From positions 1 to 31,810 of IMG/VR virus record IMGVR_UViG_3300032278_000068: a DNA stretch of 31,810 nt; one strand, 5' to 3'. Made by a program: the position numbers and the translations under genes. The notes beneath the pieces were generated by a model, which saw nothing but the letters and a program-made list of their open reading frames with translations, did no database searches and was not told the DNA's origin. The DNA comes from a virus. Positions within the stretch are counted from its first letter, which is position 1. Each line of letters begins with the position of its first letter. Below, one piece after another: positions 29,710 through 31,810 of this stretch.

Positions 29710-30618
29710 TTATACCCCATGATCCACAGGCACGACGATCTCATCTGCGGTCATCTGTCGCTTTTGCAGCCACCCTAAGAGACTCATCTCCAGCCCCGGT
29801 CTCCCCGGCGATCCGTAGTATACAGACTGTATCTCTCTGAGCCTGTTCCTATTCTTGATAGCCCCATCCATCGCTGCACGAAGAGGAACAAGCTGATGGA
29901 AGTCCTCAGGTACCGGAGAGAGGATGGCGAACTGCGTCTCAGAGCCTGAATCAATGCTCAATGTCGTAGACCATGCGGCACTGACAGTAATACGTCTGGT
30001 AGAGCCACCCGTGTAATCGCTTATAGTACGCAAATCGCCAATGCCATCATTCTTTGTCAGTAGCACCGTCATGCCATTATAATAGTCATCTCTTGGATCG
30101 GGAATACCAAAGTTAATGGTATAATTGGGATCGCCAGCGTAGAAGTCCAAGGTAGTCGTATCCTGCCCATTTATAGCCCCTTGGATCATATTGCCGAAGA
30201 TAGGCAGATAATAGACGCGGATAGAGTTAACACCTCCCGGCGTACCCATAATACGAACTTGATTGCCTTGCAGGATGAAGTGATGGTGGTTGGAGAGGTT
30301 GGCAACACCGGGGGATTCAAAGGAGAGAAGCTCACGCAGTTCCTGCACGGGCGGCATCTCAGTCACCGTATCGGTATTCTCAATGAAGACGATACGAGAT
30401 CCCAGACGGGCATTCTGCGGAAGGTCGTAGAGGTTCGTATCCGCTACCGTATCAAAGGTATGCGTCTGAACAAAGTAGGTGGGATCTTCCCTGTTTATGA
30501 GACGTATTATCTCACGGTTGGCGCTGTCTAGCTTTCTCCAAACCTCGTCCCCAGACATGAAATTGGAATCCACATCTAGGTAGGATTGGAACTCGGCATA
30601 CATTTCTTGAGGAGTCAT
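29710..30618 (-). CDS. Head-tail adaptor-like protein, 302 aa
   Basis: Residues 1-45 are helical with WRKLDSANREIIRLINRED, followed by a beta-rich domain (FDTVADTNLYDLP, then HHHFILQGNQVRIMGTPGG) and a C-terminal helix with LVPLRAAMDGAIKNRNRL. Short N-terminal helical bundle, beta insertion and closing helix are typical of podovirus adaptor proteins (P22 gp4, T7 gp11), which join portal to nozzle. It lies upstream of the nozzle-like gene and overlaps the previous gene by 4 bases (ATGA). Function from layout and pattern. Confidence 0.55.
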   Translation of the reverse strand: MTPQEMYAEFQSYLDVDSNFMSGDEVWRKLDSANREIIRLINREDPTYFVQTHTFDTVADTNLYDLPQNARLGSRIVFIENTDTVTEMPPVQELRELLSFESPGVANLSNHHHFILQGNQVRIMGTPGGVNSIRVYYLPIFGNMIQGAINGQDTTTLDFYAGDPNYTINFGIPDPRDDYYNGMTVLLTKNDGIGDLRTISDYTGGSTRRITVSAAWSTTLSIDSGSETQFAILSPVPEDFHQLVPLRAAMDGAIKNRNRLREIQSVYYGSPGRPGLEMSLLGWLQKRQMTADEIVVPVDHGV

Positions 30619-31088
30619 ACGACACGGTCTTTTTCAGTATCTTCGGCAATGGCGATTTCGCGCTCTTCAGTATATTCTTCTACAGATTGAATGTCTTCTT
30701 TGGGAACATTCGTTGACCCAAAATCGTCTCCGAATCCACCAGCAGGGATGGTATCGCTTACTAGCGACTCCATCTCATTACGATTGTCTCTGTCTATCGC
30801 TTCTTGCTGACGCTGTGTGTTCTCCATAATCTCACGCAGCACCGTCTCAGTGCCTCTACGATGATGATCACCCATAGCCAGCGTATTGAGAGTGCGCCTA
30901 TCTAATGGCAGATACTCCTTCCCCGGTCCCTCTACAACATGAACGAGAACGTCCTTATTATAGAGGTTACCGGGAGAAGGAATATTGCGATAGATACCCC
31001 ACCGCTCCTTGCGGGATATCCATCGCGCAGACAGTTTATCGTCATACGCCTTGAGTCGCTTAACGAAATGCCAGTCTGGTATATACAT
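30615..31088 (-). CDS. Late hypothetical protein, 157 aa
   Basis: The start is set at 31088, where the previous stop and this ATG overlap as TAATG; the frame is open further upstream to 31142 but that would overlap the neighbour by 55 bases. The product begins MYIPDWHFVKRLKAYDDKLS, followed by ARWISRKERWGIYR, then a beta-like part (DVLVHVVEGPGKEYLPLDRR) and a long acidic helical tail. Trp- and Arg-rich segments like this are seen in small proteins between capsid and adaptor genes; no family name can be given. Confidence 0.6.
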   Translation of the reverse strand: MYIPDWHFVKRLKAYDDKLSARWISRKERWGIYRNIPSPGNLYNKDVLVHVVEGPGKEYLPLDRRTLNTLAMGDHHRRGTETVLREIMENTQRQQEAIDRDNRNEMESLVSDTIPAGGFGDDFGSTNVPKEDIQSVEEYTEEREIAIAEDTEKDRVV

Positions 31089-31738
31089 TAAGTAGTCGAT
31101 TGATCTTTGTATACACTCACAGTCTCTTCCGTATTGACGCAAAGAAGAGGAATGTAATCAAGCTCAAGACCAAGGAATATTACGTCAGTGACCTCAAACC
31201 CAGTCCACGTAGGCGCATTGACTTCCCAAAGAATACCGCCCTGTCGTGCCGTAAAATCAAACTTATCAGCATTGATGATGCCACGACTGGTACGATGAAG
31301 AAGAAGAGCAGTCGTATCTGATGGACCCTGAGTAGCAATAACCGTATCCAATGAAGTGGCCGCGGTAACCATAGCTTCACCTATGTCCACCTGATCGTAC
31401 TGGACAGTGAAATGAACACGATCACTAGTTGAAACTGCTGCATTAGGAGCCCAAATACAGCGTACTCCTATCTCTTCCGTTGGATCAGCTACGGAGGGAA
31501 ACTCGAAGTCCATAAAGGCACCCATATCACCAGCAGCACCTATTAGAAGCCCGCCAAAGCCAAAACTTGATACCTCTGTAATTAGAGGCGCACCCGTTCC
31601 AAGAGTAGTGATAGTACCAGTACCACCACTGCTATCAGTTCCCGATGGAACAGCTACCGTCCCAGAAAAACCAAAATTAACGGCAGGAATAATCTTTTTA
31701 CGCCGTAGCCAATCTATGTTTCTATCTCTGATACCCAT
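31088..31738 (-). CDS. Late beta-rich structural protein, 216 aa
   Basis: AAAGGAAC lies 5 bases before the ATG. After a basic N-terminal start (MGIRDRNIDWLRRKKIIP) the sequence is all-beta with Gly/Thr/Ser-rich turns (GTDSSGGTGTITTLGTG, VRCIWAPNAAVSTSDRVHF) and hydrophobic strands, no signal peptide or membrane span. Its place next to the start of the late operon and its pattern suggest a head decoration or other virion surface protein. No named family recognised. Confidence 0.5.
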   Translation of the reverse strand: MGIRDRNIDWLRRKKIIPAVNFGFSGTVAVPSGTDSSGGTGTITTLGTGAPLITEVSSFGFGGLLIGAAGDMGAFMDFEFPSVADPTEEIGVRCIWAPNAAVSTSDRVHFTVQYDQVDIGEAMVTAATSLDTVIATQGPSDTTALLLHRTSRGIINADKFDFTARQGGILWEVNAPTWTGFEVTDVIFLGLELDYIPLLCVNTEETVSVYKDQSTT

Positions 31739-31778
31739 GATAGTTCCTTTCTATAACCCGTTTACGTCGGAGTCACGT

Positions 31779-31810
31779 TTAGTAAGATTCAGTAGCTAGA
31801 TTTGGATCAA
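31779..31810 (-). CDS. 3' end of an upstream late gene (partial)
   Basis: One minus-strand frame runs in from the window edge and ends at TAA (31781-31779), giving the last residues DPNLATESY. The two other frames stop within the first 12 bases. The 40-base gap to the next gene and its ribosome site are normal for this operon. By gene order the product could be the major capsid protein, but nothing in nine residues can confirm that. Confidence 0.35.
   Translation of the reverse strand, partial: DPNLATESY

Noticed and set aside
31089-31142. Upstream start at 31142 for the 157-aa gene
   Set aside because: It would overlap the neighbour by 55 bases, whereas the ATG at 31088 forms the TAATG junction that is usual in this operon.

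Overview
The window looks like part of the genome of a tailed dsDNA bacteriophage, most likely short-tailed (podovirus-like). The evidence is a long minus-strand late operon in connector, nozzle, tail fibre, ejection-protein order, plus a compact plus-strand early module with single-stranded DNA binding and recombination genes. Almost every gene has a strong GGAGG-type Shine-Dalgarno site, so the host is bacterial; nothing in the sequence names it. I see no integrase, DNA polymerase, large terminase, portal or lysozyme here. Those genes, if present, lie outside the window.

Layout. (1) 1-445: non-coding, a chain of perfect stem-loops ending in a terminator-like hairpin. (2) 446-1506: two overlapping plus-strand genes, a PD-(D/E)XK nuclease-like protein and a probable small terminase subunit. 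(3) 1507-2547: about 1 kb without a credible gene but packed with long, nested, mostly perfect inverted repeats. It looks like a large structured RNA, or alternatively an origin or genome-end region. (4) 2548-11972: plus-strand early genes. These include several small unknown proteins, a 531-aa unknown protein, a DGQHR/ParB-like protein, SSB, a DUF932 protein, small membrane proteins, a Gp157/Gam-like protein, a Rad52/ERF-type annealing candidate and a winged-helix protein. Between them lie perfect hairpins, two further branched RNA structures (5603-5702 and 7361-7490), and a repeated box AGGGGGAA(T/C)A just before many genes. (5) 31810-11958 on the minus strand: the late operon. It begins with the last codons of a gene outside the window, then head/connector proteins, a nozzle-like protein, a 1061-aa tail fibre with a C-terminal S74 chaperone, and small proteins. 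A membrane-protein cluster with an MscS-like beta-domain follows, then four virion or ejection proteins of 168, 1002, 650 and 1279 aa.

How the genes work together. The early block would handle DNA binding, annealing and host take-over; the late block builds the tail and the DNA-ejection apparatus. The two blocks converge, and their last genes overlap by 15 bp at 11958-11972. The late genes are tightly coupled by ATGA and TAATG junctions. Several small genes not obvious from ORF length alone are supported by those junctions or by Shine-Dalgarno sites: 47, 49, 57, 54, 50, 43 and 38 aa.

Most unusual content. The 1507-2490 structure is the standout. Three hairpins in the window (1843-1860, 2418-2437, 5630-5675) carry the same 8-base loop AAAAAGAC. 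The AGGGGGAATA box occurs about ten times, only on the plus strand and only among the early genes. These RNA-level elements are the best candidates for something undescribed.
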